Shown: in pieces, positions 38,808 to 46,123 of the stretch
How positions within the stretch are numbered: the first letter of the stretch is position 1
How the letters are laid out: each line of letters opens with the position of its first letter
Origin: Porcincola intestinalis
GTDB taxonomy: Bacteria; Bacillota; Clostridia; Lachnospirales; Lachnospiraceae
Length of the DNA: 64,000 nt
Assembly (NCBI RefSeq): GCF_009696445.1
Contig: NZ_VULZ01000009.1
Span: 62,001 to 126,000, forward strand
Direction of reading: 5' to 3'
Notes under the pieces: model-generated
What the model saw: only the letters and a program-made list of their open reading frames with translations
Database searches by the model: none
Told to the model about the DNA's origin: nothing
Made by a program: the position numbers and the translations under genes

Positions 38808-40526
38808 TTGAGTACGAATTCAATAGATGCGCAGCTGATGGCGAAGATGTTCCTCGCCGGAGCCAGAAATCTTGAATCAAAAAAAGAATGGATCAATGAA
38901 CTGAACGTGTTTCCTGTCCCGGATGGAGATACCGGAACGAATATGTCCCTGACCATCAAGTCGGCGGCGGATGAAGTGAAGGGACTGGAGAGCGTCACAC
39001 TGGAGACCGTCTCCAAGGCCATTTCCTCAGGTTCCCTGAGAGGGGCGAGAGGCAACTCGGGTGTCATTCTGTCCCAGCTGTTCCGCGGATGCAGTAAGGT
39101 ATGGCGGAACGAAGCGGAGATCACACCGAAAAACACGGCGGCTGCATTCCAGAAGGCGGTTGAGACGGCCTACAAGGCTGTCATGAAGCCAAAGGAGGGT
39201 ACAATTCTCACAGTGGCGCGGGGCGGTGCGACAAAAGCCTGCGAGCTGGTTGAGGAAAACCCGGACATCGAGATCGGTGATCTGCTCAGTCAGACCATTC
39301 GTTATATGGATGAGGTGCTGAATCAGACGCCGGAGATGCTGCCGGTTCTGAAGGAAGCGGGGGTTGTGGACTCAGGCGGACAGGGACTTGTCCAGATTCT
39401 GAAGGGCTGTCTCAACGGCTTCCTCGGAATCGAGGAGGAAGAAGAGGAGAAGGAAGAGGTACGCAAGTTCAATTACCGGGTAGAGTATATCCTGAACTGC
39501 GCGAAGCATATCTCAAAGGAAGAACGGCTGAAGTTTGTCGGGTTCCTGGAATCCATTGGTGCAGATGTCGCCGCAGAGCGCTGTGACCAGGGGCTGAAGG
39601 TCTATCTGAATACAGATGATCCCGGAGCCGCGCTGACAAAGGCGACAGAGTACGGTACGATGTCGCGGATCCATGTCATCAACAATATTGACAGACCGGT
39701 TTATCCGCTCCACCTGTTTGATGAGAAGGAGCTGGAGGAGGCGCTGAAGAATCCGGAGGAGGACTCAGATCCGGAGCCAGCATCGCAGCCAGAAGCAGGA
39801 AATTCTTCCGCGGCTGCCGCTGTAGACTTGGCAGCCGCTTCCAGTGAAGCGTCACCTGCGCCCCATAAGGATGTCGGTTTTGTTGCCGTTTCCATCGGAG
39901 AGGGACTTGGCGGCATTTTCCGGGATCTCGGAGTGGACTGCCTGATCGAGGGCGGGCAGACGATGAATCCGTCCACGGAGGATGTGATGAATGCTGTGGC
40001 AAAGGTAAACGCTGACACCGTTTTTATCCTGCCGAACAACAAGAACATCATCCTGGCGGCACAGCAGGCGCAGAATCTGATCCACGACAAGAAGATCATC
40101 GTGATCCCGACAAAGACCATACCGCAGGGAATCACGGCGATGATTGATTACATGCCGGACAAGACACCTGCCGAGAACGAGACCGCGATGAGAGAAGAGA
40201 TTCTCGCAGTCAAGACGGTTGAGCTGACCTATGCAGTCCGCGATACCCGGATTGGCGACAATGTCATCCACAGCGGAGATATTATGGGCGTGGGAGATCA
40301 TGGCATCATCGCAGTCGGGAAGGAAGTCGATGATACGGCAATCGCATCGCTGAAGAAGATGGTCGACAGCGACTCTGAGCTGATTTCCGTTTACTATGGA
40401 AAAGAGATGTCGGAGGAGAAGGCGCAGGCGCTGGGAGAGAAGCTTGGCGAGGCGTTCCCGGACTGCGATGTCGAGGTCAACGCAGGCGGACAGCCGATCT
40501 ACTACTACATTATCTCGGTTGAGTAA
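38808..40526 (+). CDS. yloV: YloV/FakA-type DAK2 domain protein
   Basis: 572 residues from a TTG start at 38808 (GGAGGG 9 bases upstream); an upstream ATG frame overlaps the preceding gene and lacks a ribosome site. The DAK2 kinase domain has VPDGDTGTNMSLT and SGSLRGARGNSGVILSQ, followed by the FakA-type middle and C-terminal domains. Relatives phosphorylate fatty acids bound by FakB/DegV proteins. A Pro/Glu/Ala-rich linker (near 39755-39860) separates domains. The last codons (encoding YYIISVE-stop) are part of the left attachment site of a mobile element and differ by synonymous changes from the copy at 45992-46015, so the end of the gene is element-derived. Confidence 0.92.
   Translation: MSTNSIDAQLMAKMFLAGARNLESKKEWINELNVFPVPDGDTGTNMSLTIKSAADEVKGLESVTLETVSKAISSGSLRGARGNSGVILSQLFRGCSKVWRNEAEITPKNTAAAFQKAVETAYKAVMKPKEGTILTVARGGATKACELVEENPDIEIGDLLSQTIRYMDEVLNQTPEMLPVLKEAGVVDSGGQGLVQILKGCLNGFLGIEEEEEEKEEVRKFNYRVEYILNCAKHISKEERLKFVGFLESIGADVAAERCDQGLKVYLNTDDPGAALTKATEYGTMSRIHVINNIDRPVYPLHLFDEKELEEALKNPEEDSDPEPASQPEAGNSSAAAAVDLAAASSEASPAPHKDVGFVAVSIGEGLGGIFRDLGVDCLIEGGQTMNPSTEDVMNAVAKVNADTVFILPNNKNIILAAQQAQNLIHDKKIIVIPTKTIPQGITAMIDYMPDKTPAENETAMREEILAVKTVELTYAVRDTRIGDNVIHSGDIMGVGDHGIIAVGKEVDDTAIASLKKMVDSDSELISVYYGKEMSEEKAQALGEKLGEAFPDCDVEVNAGGQPIYYYIISVE
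40503..40513 (+). repeat. Left attachment site core
   Basis: TACTACATTAT within the final codons of yloV. Downstream bases up to the TAA at 40524-40526 come from the element if crossover occurred in the core. Two ACTAC-containing motifs follow at 40575-40580 and 40585-40591 and may be integrase arm sites. Confidence 0.75.
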
Positions 40527-40621
40527 GAAAAACACTGATTTTATCATGCTTTCAGGCGTTTTGGAACGGTTTTTACTACCAAATCTACTACTTTTTCAGT
40601 TCAGGAAGGAGCAAAAACGCT

Positions 40622-40867
40622 ATGAGAGTGCAGCTGACAGAAGGTGCAACCGATGAAATCAAACTCGAAAGTGATGAAGTGCATTGTGTATTGGGAAATG
40701 AGCGTCTGACGGGCAAAATACTGAGAGAATTAGTCTCAGCGGATGCGGCGATATATTCCAAAATGGTTGCCGCAATCAGAGAAGCAACGTTGAGCAGAGA
40801 CAAGAACTTTGAGAGATGGAGTGAAGCATTGTTGAAAGTAGCAGACACTTTGCGAATGATTAAATAA
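40622..40867 (+). CDS. Small element protein, unknown
   Basis: 81 residues with GGAAGGAGC about 9 bases before the ATG. The first half looks like beta strands and the second half is helical and charged. No family recognised. It lies just inside the left end of the element and is followed by a strong terminator, so it is a separate transcription unit. Confidence 0.55.
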   Translation: MRVQLTEGATDEIKLESDEVHCVLGNERLTGKILRELVSADAAIYSKMVAAIREATLSRDKNFERWSEALLKVADTLRMIK

Positions 40868-40899
40868 GACTGTCGGACAGGATAACATGAGATTAGGAT

Positions 40900-40936
40900 A
40901 ACCGCTTCAGGGGTAAAGCCTGAGGCGGTTATTTTT
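40900..40936 (+). terminator. Terminator inside the element
   Basis: AACCGCTTCAGG pairs with CCTGAGGCGGTT (one G-T pair) followed by ATTTTTG. Confidence 0.88.
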
Positions 40937-41036
40937 GTTCAATCATTTCAGAAACGCGCAGAAGGGCACAGAAACCATTTCACGGCACGGATTGATAACT
41001 TATCATGTAAACGGGTAAAACGGCTTTCAGAGGCTC

Positions 41037-41702
41037 TCAGAGGCTTTCAGGAACGTTTCTGCTTTTCAGAGGGTAGAGCGCACGGAGCATAGCCGTTAAA
41101 TCATTCGATGCGTTAAAGAGTGCCAAATCATAGTCGCGCTGTAGTTCATATTCGTCTTTATCAACTTCAGACGGGTTTTGTCCGCTTGCCTCTTTTGCAG
41201 CTGTTGCGGACATGAGCAGCCCCGTGAAGGTTTGAGCAGAGAGCCGTGTTCCATCACCGTATTGCAGAAGAGCGTCAAGTGTTTGCGTCAGGAGCAGCGG
41301 CAGTTTGCGAATACGTTCGATCGATTCAGAAGAGAGTCCCGTGTAGTCAGCTGCCGATACTTCAGCGCGGCGGCGTACTTCAGTGTCTGTAATCAGATAT
41401 TCTATATCAACGTTAAACAGTGTTGACAGCTTGCAGAGCGCAGCGGCGTTTGGATAGATTCTCTCGGTTGATTCCCACTTTTTCACAGTCTCAGCAGAAA
41501 CGCCGATTCTCTCAGCAAGTTCTTTTTGGGTAAGTCCCTTTTCACGCCTCAATTCCCAAATACGTTCTGAAAAATCATCTGAATTCAGAAGCTGATTTTT
41601 CTCAGGCGCAGAGGTTGGTAACGCATAAGATTCCTGCAATAGTTTTCTGAGTTTATTCTGTGATGCAGCTTTCATTATCCTGCTCAGTTCGTGCTTTTTC
41701 AT
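41037..41702 (-). CDS. XRE-family repressor of the element
   Basis: 221 residues on the minus strand. A helix-turn-helix near residues 48-105 (LRREKGLTQKELAERIGVSAETVKKWE) is of the Cro/CI type. The following half shows no peptidase motif, so RecA-dependent self-cleavage is not evident. It is divergent from the excisionase/replication genes and likely keeps them off. AAAGGA precedes the start by 12 bases. The remaining sequence between 40937 and 41036 holds nothing recognisable. Confidence 0.82.
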   Translation of the reverse strand: MKKHELSRIMKAASQNKLRKLLQESYALPTSAPEKNQLLNSDDFSERIWELRREKGLTQKELAERIGVSAETVKKWESTERIYPNAAALCKLSTLFNVDIEYLITDTEVRRRAEVSAADYTGLSSESIERIRKLPLLLTQTLDALLQYGDGTRLSAQTFTGLLMSATAAKEASGQNPSEVDKDEYELQRDYDLALFNASNDLTAMLRALYPLKSRNVPESL

Positions 41703-41864
41703 CTATGGTGCATTCCTTTCACAACAGGTAAATAAGTACCTATTTCATAAAATAGGAAAATGTAAAATAGTTATTTTTATTAAGAATATATCATGCAACA
41801 ATATGCACGTAAAGAAACAATGCTCACGCGTGAGAACATACAGCAAAAGAAAAGGGGCATTCAC

Positions 41865-42077
41865 ATGAGCAGATATAAAGAGCGGATGCAGCAGGCAGAG
41901 CAGACCGATTTCAACCGTTATACGTGGCTTGATGACTTTCAGGGAGCGGCATATTCACGCATGAGTGTGACAACGTTCCGTGAATGGGCGGCAGACATTA
42001 GACATAGAGTTGGTAATACAAGCCGTGTACGCAAGGCAGATATTGACGCGAAACTGCTTCAGACAGAGGTGAGGTGA
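41865..42077 (+). CDS. Excisionase-like small DNA-binding protein
   Basis: 70 residues from the ATG at 41865 (AAAAGGGG upstream). The C-terminal half (YSRMSVTTFREWA, then VRKADIDAKL) resembles the winged helix of Xis proteins that assist tyrosine integrases. First gene transcribed away from the repressor. An earlier in-frame ATG at 41793 lacks a ribosome site. Confidence 0.6.
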   Translation: MSRYKERMQQAEQTDFNRYTWLDDFQGAAYSRMSVTTFREWAADIRHRVGNTSRVRKADIDAKLLQTEVR

Positions 42078-42081
42078 GAAT

Positions 42082-42378
42082 ATGACAGAACGGGCAGAGG
42101 CAAACATATATGACTTGTTAGAGGCAACGCAGCGGGCTTGGCACGTTGCTGAACTGACTCAGTTATACGGATGGACGCGCGATGAAGTGCGGGCAGAAGT
42201 TCGGCGTGAGAGACACGAAGGACACATTATTTGCAGCGGTGAGGCGGGCTATTGGATACCTCAGAGCAGAGCAGAGGTTGAGTCATTCGTGAAGAACATG
42301 GAGCAGCGCATTGCAGGCATTGCAATATCTGTGAAATCAGCGCGGAAACTGCTGAAGAATGAAGCAGATGCAGTGTAA
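42082..42378 (+). CDS. Winged-helix-like element protein, unknown
   Basis: 98 residues. AELTQLYGWTRDEVRAEV followed by a short wing-like RHEGHIICSGEAGYWI suggests a DNA-binding winged helix of the kind seen in phage and satellite early genes. The C-terminal 40 residues are helical. Starts 4 bases after the previous stop, with GAGGTGAG upstream. No enzyme motif. Confidence 0.55.
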   Translation: MTERAEANIYDLLEATQRAWHVAELTQLYGWTRDEVRAEVRRERHEGHIICSGEAGYWIPQSRAEVESFVKNMEQRIAGIAISVKSARKLLKNEADAV

Positions 42379-42390
42379 CGGTGGAGAGCG

Positions 42391-42828
42391 ATGCTGAAAA
42401 GATACGGGGAACGGCAACGGATACCACCTCAACCGTGGGAAACATCCGACAGGCACTATCCGTTTGCACGCATATATACCGACCTGCTGCACTCAGATGC
42501 GTTTTGCGATATGAGCAGCAGACAGCAGATTCTTTACGTCAACATTGCGGCGCAGAGGTACGGCGCGAAGTACAGACCATGCAAGGATTTTCCAAACACA
42601 TCTGAATTCAGGGACGATGAAAATCCCGCATTCTATTTTAATTTCGCGCTTGCATCAGAAAAATGCAGGCTATACAGCAAGAACGGACGCAAGGAATTCT
42701 ATGCAGATATGCGGTCATTGAAGGAACATGGTTTTATCACTGAAGTTGCAAACGGACGAGCCAACCACACAAAAAGTATATATAGATATTCGGCAAAATG
42801 GAGAACGTGGAAGCCCCCGCGAGTTTAA
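42391..42828 (+). CDS. Replication-initiator-like protein, probable
   Basis: 145 residues with FARIYTDLLHSDAFCDMS, then FYADMRSLKEHGFITEV, which read as two winged-helix-like segments comparable to Rep N-terminal regions. No helicase or nuclease motif is visible. It is immediately followed by four iterons and a hairpin, as expected for an initiator and its origin. The call rests partly on this context. An alternative is a transcription factor. Confidence 0.5.
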   Translation: MLKRYGERQRIPPQPWETSDRHYPFARIYTDLLHSDAFCDMSSRQQILYVNIAAQRYGAKYRPCKDFPNTSEFRDDENPAFYFNFALASEKCRLYSKNGRKEFYADMRSLKEHGFITEVANGRANHTKSIYRYSAKWRTWKPPRV

Positions 42829-42840
42829 AACCCAAGGGGG

Positions 42841-42966
42841 TAATCACCCACTACTTTCACCCAAAGTAGTAGGCAATCACCCACTACCCCCCGTCAAGGG
42901 TAGTAGGCAATCCCCCACTACCGTGTGAAAATTTCGGCAGTGGGGGTAGTAGGCAATCACCCACTC
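42841..42966 (+). repeat. Iteron array with hairpin, candidate replication origin
   Basis: GTAGTAGGCAATCACCCACT(AC) occurs at 42866, 42900 (one base changed) and 42946, with a partial copy (TAATCACCCACTAC) at 42841. Spacings are about 33, 34 and 46. The ends of each unit (GTAGT / ACTAC) are complementary. CCCCCACTACCG (42912-42923) pairs with CGGCAGTGGGGG (42935-42946). An AT-rich stretch with ATTATATATA follows directly. The array lies just past the replication-like gene. Confidence 0.75.
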
Positions 42967-43046
42967 AATTATATATAGCCATCTTAGAGAGAACGTTTCT
43001 TAAAGGGTTTTAAGGGGCGGGCGGTGCAGTTTCACAGGGGGACGGC

Positions 43047-43337
43047 ATGAGACAGACGGAAGAGCGGTACACATTTACCGTTGACGGGCGAAAGATAAAA
43101 TTATCTTCATCGGAACTGCTGCTTTGCATTATGCAATGGATGCGTGATGTATATGGAGACGCGCAGCAGATGCAGTTCAGGGAGTCAATGATTAAATTTG
43201 CAATATCTGAGGGCACAGCAGACTTAGAAGAGCGGGCGCGAGAGGCTAAGATTTATGCAGAGATTGCAGCAGAGAAGGAAGAGGAAGAAGAACAGGAGCG
43301 GGAAACATGGTTTGAAATCATGTCAGAAGAGGAGTGA
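43047..43337 (+). CDS. Acidic element protein, unknown
   Basis: 96 residues with GGGGACGGC upstream. Globular start (YTFTVDGRKIKLSS) and a helical glutamate-rich C-terminus. No family recognised. It lies downstream of the iterons. Confidence 0.5.
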   Translation: MRQTEERYTFTVDGRKIKLSSSELLLCIMQWMRDVYGDAQQMQFRESMIKFAISEGTADLEERAREAKIYAEIAAEKEEEEEQERETWFEIMSEEE

Positions 43338-43463
43338 TGAGCGTGGACGGGTAAAAAAATACAGTCGGCAGCGGTCAGGCGGTCGGCTGTATCGTGGTTC
43401 AGAACGGGCAGTTCTAGAAACTCACGGTTACATTTTACATTATTTCACAGCGGGCGGCAATAT

Positions 43464-43943
43464 ATGTACGGACATGAAAACCTGATTCCGATGGACAGGA
43501 GAAGTAAGGACGAAGCAAGGGAAATTGGCAGAAGGGGCGGCAAGGCTTCAGGAGCGGCGCGGAAGAAACGCGCGGATCTGAAAAAAGAGGCGCGCGCACT
43601 GTTGGACATTCCTGTTAGTAATCCGCGCTCAGTCAATCAGGCGGGGGAGAAGTACGGCAAGCCATTGTCAGCGGAGTGCATGAAGTCACTCTCGGATGTG
43701 AGCGGGAACAATTACAGCGCGGGTGTAGGCGTATTGCTTGCATTACTTCAGAGCGCGATTCACGGAGATGTGAGGGCGGCACAGTTCCTTTTCACAATCG
43801 CGGGAGCATTCGACAAAGGGCAGCAGTCAACAGAAGAGCAGCAGCCGGATGACGGATTCCTTGACGCACTCAACGGGACAGCGGAGAGTGATTGGAGCGA
43901 TGAAGCGGGAATAGATGACAATGAGCAGAGCGGCGGCGGGTGA
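43464..43943 (+). CDS. Element protein with KGG-like N-terminus, unknown
   Basis: 159 residues. The N-terminal segment GRRGGKASGAARKKRADLKK is typical of a poorly characterised group of small proteins found in Gram-positive phages and integrative elements, some next to terminase genes. A central region and acidic tail follow. A packaging role is possible but not shown by motifs. No strong ribosome site is visible at the ATG. Confidence 0.5.
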   Translation: MYGHENLIPMDRRSKDEAREIGRRGGKASGAARKKRADLKKEARALLDIPVSNPRSVNQAGEKYGKPLSAECMKSLSDVSGNNYSAGVGVLLALLQSAIHGDVRAAQFLFTIAGAFDKGQQSTEEQQPDDGFLDALNGTAESDWSDEAGIDDNEQSGGG

Positions 43944-44405
43944 ATACCTGCTGCCGTTTTCTGTCCAGATGGGCAACAAATCATAATTGTATTCATAAGA
44001 CAGAATACAATACGCAACATGACAATTACAGACACAATTCGCTGTATTTGAACAACATCTATATAATAAACAACTGTTTTACGCATAGATGATTTATTGA
44101 TAGATTCGAGAAATGCAGTGTTTATGCGGGTTTAAGGACACCCCCAAAATAATCTGAATTGTAGTGAATTGTGTACTTGTTCAAATGCAGATATTGTGCG
44201 CCTGCTGCACTCAATAGGGCGGGTACTTTCAGGCCGAGAAGAGTCAGAAAATGACGCTCTTTTTAAATTGTATGACAATTAAAAGAGAGTGAAAAAGAGG
44301 TGAAACGCTGTAATTATGCCATATTACAGACATATTGTCTATTGATTAAATGGCATACATTTGATACTATGGTTATAGGCAGCAGAAAAGAGAGGGGGTG
44401 AAACA
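43944..44405 (+). other. Non-coding 462-base stretch with a promoter at its end
   Basis: No convincing gene. A weak hairpin with T tract lies near 44236-44265. The 7-mer ATGCCAT and its inverse ATGGCAT flank about 28 bases at 44317-44356 and partly overlap the promoter that follows, a possible operator for the ribbon-helix-helix protein encoded next. Confidence 0.5.
44342..44370 (+). promoter_or_regulatory. Promoter of the integrase operon
   Basis: TTGATT (44342-44347) and TACTAT (44365-44370) are separated by 17 bases, about 35 bases before the ribbon-helix-helix gene. Confidence 0.65.
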
Positions 44406-44591
44406 ATGGCAGGCAAGGGAAGACCACCCGTTGACAATCCAAAAGCGCGGCGGGTTGTAATCAGGCTGACAGAGGAAGAGTATTTACAGCTTCAGGCGGC
44501 AGCAGATGCAGTTGACGGTTCAGTGAGCGATGTTATCAGGCAGGCGTTGAACTGTTTCATCTTTCAGCAGCGCATTCACAGGAACGATTGA
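44406..44591 (+). CDS. Ribbon-helix-helix protein
   Basis: 61 residues. RVVIRLTEEEYLQLQAAAD followed by SVSDVIRQALNCF is the CopG/Arc-type ribbon-helix-helix pattern. GAGAGGGGGTG precedes the ATG. It lies just upstream of the integrase in the same direction and may control integrase expression. Many such proteins bind their own promoter. Confidence 0.75.
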   Translation: MAGKGRPPVDNPKARRVVIRLTEEEYLQLQAAADAVDGSVSDVIRQALNCFIFQQRIHRND

Positions 44592-44605
44592 CAGGAGCAG
44601 ACAAC

Positions 44606-45817
44606 ATGAAAAAACGGGCAGACGGGTTGTATGTAAAGAAACTCACGATAGACGGCAAGCAGATTTTTGTCTATGGCAAGACTCAGAGAGAAGTTGCTGA
44701 GAAGGTACAGCAGAGGCGGGAAGAGATTGCAAAAGGGCTTGTAATAGGCAACAATGTGACGCTTGACGCATATTACAAAGTATGGAAGGACGGCAGGCGG
44801 CAGAGTGTCTCAGAAGCTACACAGGCGGCTTATGATGACAGATACAAGAGCATTTCGAAGTATATCGGCAGCGTAAAGATAAAGGACATTACAGCGGCAA
44901 CGGTGCGGAAACTTCAGCAGCAGCTGTTGAGTGAGACTGTCGAGCGGTATGTGATGGATGAGAACGGCAGGCGGGCGCATTATGACAAGCGCGCAACACT
45001 CAAACCGCGCCCTGAAAAGGAAACGGTGAATCGGTACAGCACAGAGGGTGTAAACATCAGGATAACCACCCTCGGAACTATCTTAAAGAGCGCGGCATCA
45101 GATAGGCTGATTCCATTCAATCCCGTATCAAATGTGAAGGGTATCAAACGGACGGAAGAGCGCGCAGTGAAGACCATTCACAGAGCACTCACAGACGATG
45201 AGTTGAGGGTGTTTCTCTCATTCGCAGAGGGTAACACGATGTATTGCAACCTCATGAGGCTGCTGCTCTGCACAGGCATGAGATGCGGTGAGGCTGCTGC
45301 TCTGAGGTGGTGCGACATCGATCGAAAAGGAAACTGTATTCACGTCACACGGACAGTATCACGCCGCAAGGATGAGAACGGGAAGAACACAGCACAGATT
45401 GTGGATTCTGTGAAGACGGAGAGCAGCTATCGTGATGTTCCGTTGACAGCTGCTGCACTCAGAGCGATTGAGGCGCAGCGGGCACAGAATGAAATGATGT
45501 ACGGGCATAAGGTTGTCAGCATATCTCAGCTGATTTTTACGAAGAAGGACGGCAGCATTATTTCAGCAAAAGACGTTGATGATGCAATCGACCATATCAC
45601 AGCGCGGATTGTGAAGAGCGGGCAGAGAATGGAGCGGTTTGCAGTCCATGGATTCCGTGATACGTTCGCAACGATGTGCGTTAATCAGGGGATGAAGCCT
45701 CAGACACTTCAGAAGATTCTCGGACATTCGTCAATCAGTATCACAATGAATCTGTACTATCACACGTTCGAAGAGCAGAAGCAGGAAGAAATGAGCAGAA
45801 TTGTCATTCCGTTTTAA
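44606..45817 (+). CDS. int: Tyrosine site-specific integrase
   Basis: 403 residues from the ATG at 44606 with CAGGAGCAG upstream. N-terminal arm-binding region (KKLTIDGKQIFVYGKTQ), SAM-like core-binding region, and a catalytic domain with the first Arg in CTGMRCGEAAALRW, HGFRDTFAT (His-x-x-Arg) and LGHSSISITMNLYYH, whose last His and Tyr complete the site. It is encoded next to the right attachment site, as usual. It carries out integration and, with Xis, excision of the element. Confidence 0.96.
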   Translation: MKKRADGLYVKKLTIDGKQIFVYGKTQREVAEKVQQRREEIAKGLVIGNNVTLDAYYKVWKDGRRQSVSEATQAAYDDRYKSISKYIGSVKIKDITAATVRKLQQQLLSETVERYVMDENGRRAHYDKRATLKPRPEKETVNRYSTEGVNIRITTLGTILKSAASDRLIPFNPVSNVKGIKRTEERAVKTIHRALTDDELRVFLSFAEGNTMYCNLMRLLLCTGMRCGEAAALRWCDIDRKGNCIHVTRTVSRRKDENGKNTAQIVDSVKTESSYRDVPLTAAALRAIEAQRAQNEMMYGHKVVSISQLIFTKKDGSIISAKDVDDAIDHITARIVKSGQRMERFAVHGFRDTFATMCVNQGMKPQTLQKILGHSSISITMNLYYHTFEEQKQEEMSRIVIPF

Positions 45818-45830
45818 CTGCTACTTTCAT

Positions 45831-45869
45831 ACTACCGTTACCACTACCGTTACTACCGTGTACTACCGT
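45831..45869 (+). repeat. Four copies of ACTACCGT near the right end
   Basis: ACTACCGT occurs at 45831, 45843, 45852 and 45862, spaced 9 to 12 bases apart, between the integrase stop and the right attachment site. This is the expected place for integrase arm-type sites. Confidence 0.75.
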
Positions 45870-45991
45870 TTCGAAGCGTTGCAATATGTTATTGCACGTC
45901 ATATAATAAGGAAGCGAAAACGCCTGAAATGCTTGAATAATCAGTATTATTACGTTACCACCCGTTACGTCATGTTAGGCAGAACAGGGAA

Positions 45992-46002
45992 TACTACATT
46001 AT
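45992..46002 (+). repeat. Right attachment site core
   Basis: TACTACATTAT followed by TTCTGTGGAGTAA. Read from 45992 it encodes YYIISVE-stop, the original 3' end of the host yloV gene. The preceding bases do not match yloV. Confidence 0.75.
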
Positions 46003-46060
46003 TTCTGTGGAGTAAAGACTCAGAGAGCGTGCCGGAGGCACCAGAAGATCGTTTTCCAGG

Positions 46061-46094
46061 GAAGACACAGGCGGAATGCCTGTGTCTTCTTTTT
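46061..46094 (+). terminator. Terminator upstream of recG
   Basis: A perfect 12-bp stem (GAAGACACAGGC and complement, loop GGAAT) followed by TTTTT. This is probably the native terminator of yloV, now separated from it by the integrated element. Confidence 0.9.
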
Positions 46095-46123
46095 GAAGGG
46101 AACGAAGACAGGAGTGTGAGCAC

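Larger units (their letters stand above)
40503..46002 (+). mobile_element. Integrative element inserted in the 3' end of yloV
   Basis: Bounded by direct repeats of TACTACATTAT (40503-40513 and 45992-46002) inside a 24-bp imperfect match (21 of 24). Contents: hypothetical gene, divergent XRE repressor, excisionase-like gene, two DNA-binding-like genes (one replication-like), iterons, unknown genes, ribbon-helix-helix gene and tyrosine integrase. No capsid, tail, conjugation or resistance gene is visible. The organisation and 5.5-kb size resemble phage-satellite or minimal integrative elements. Base composition is visibly more AT-rich than neighbouring housekeeping genes. It separates yloV from recG. 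Confidence 0.85.

Noticed and set aside
42841-42966. Possible CRISPR array
   Set aside because: Repeats are irregularly spaced (33, 34, 46), spacers are very short, and no cas gene is present. Iterons explain it better.
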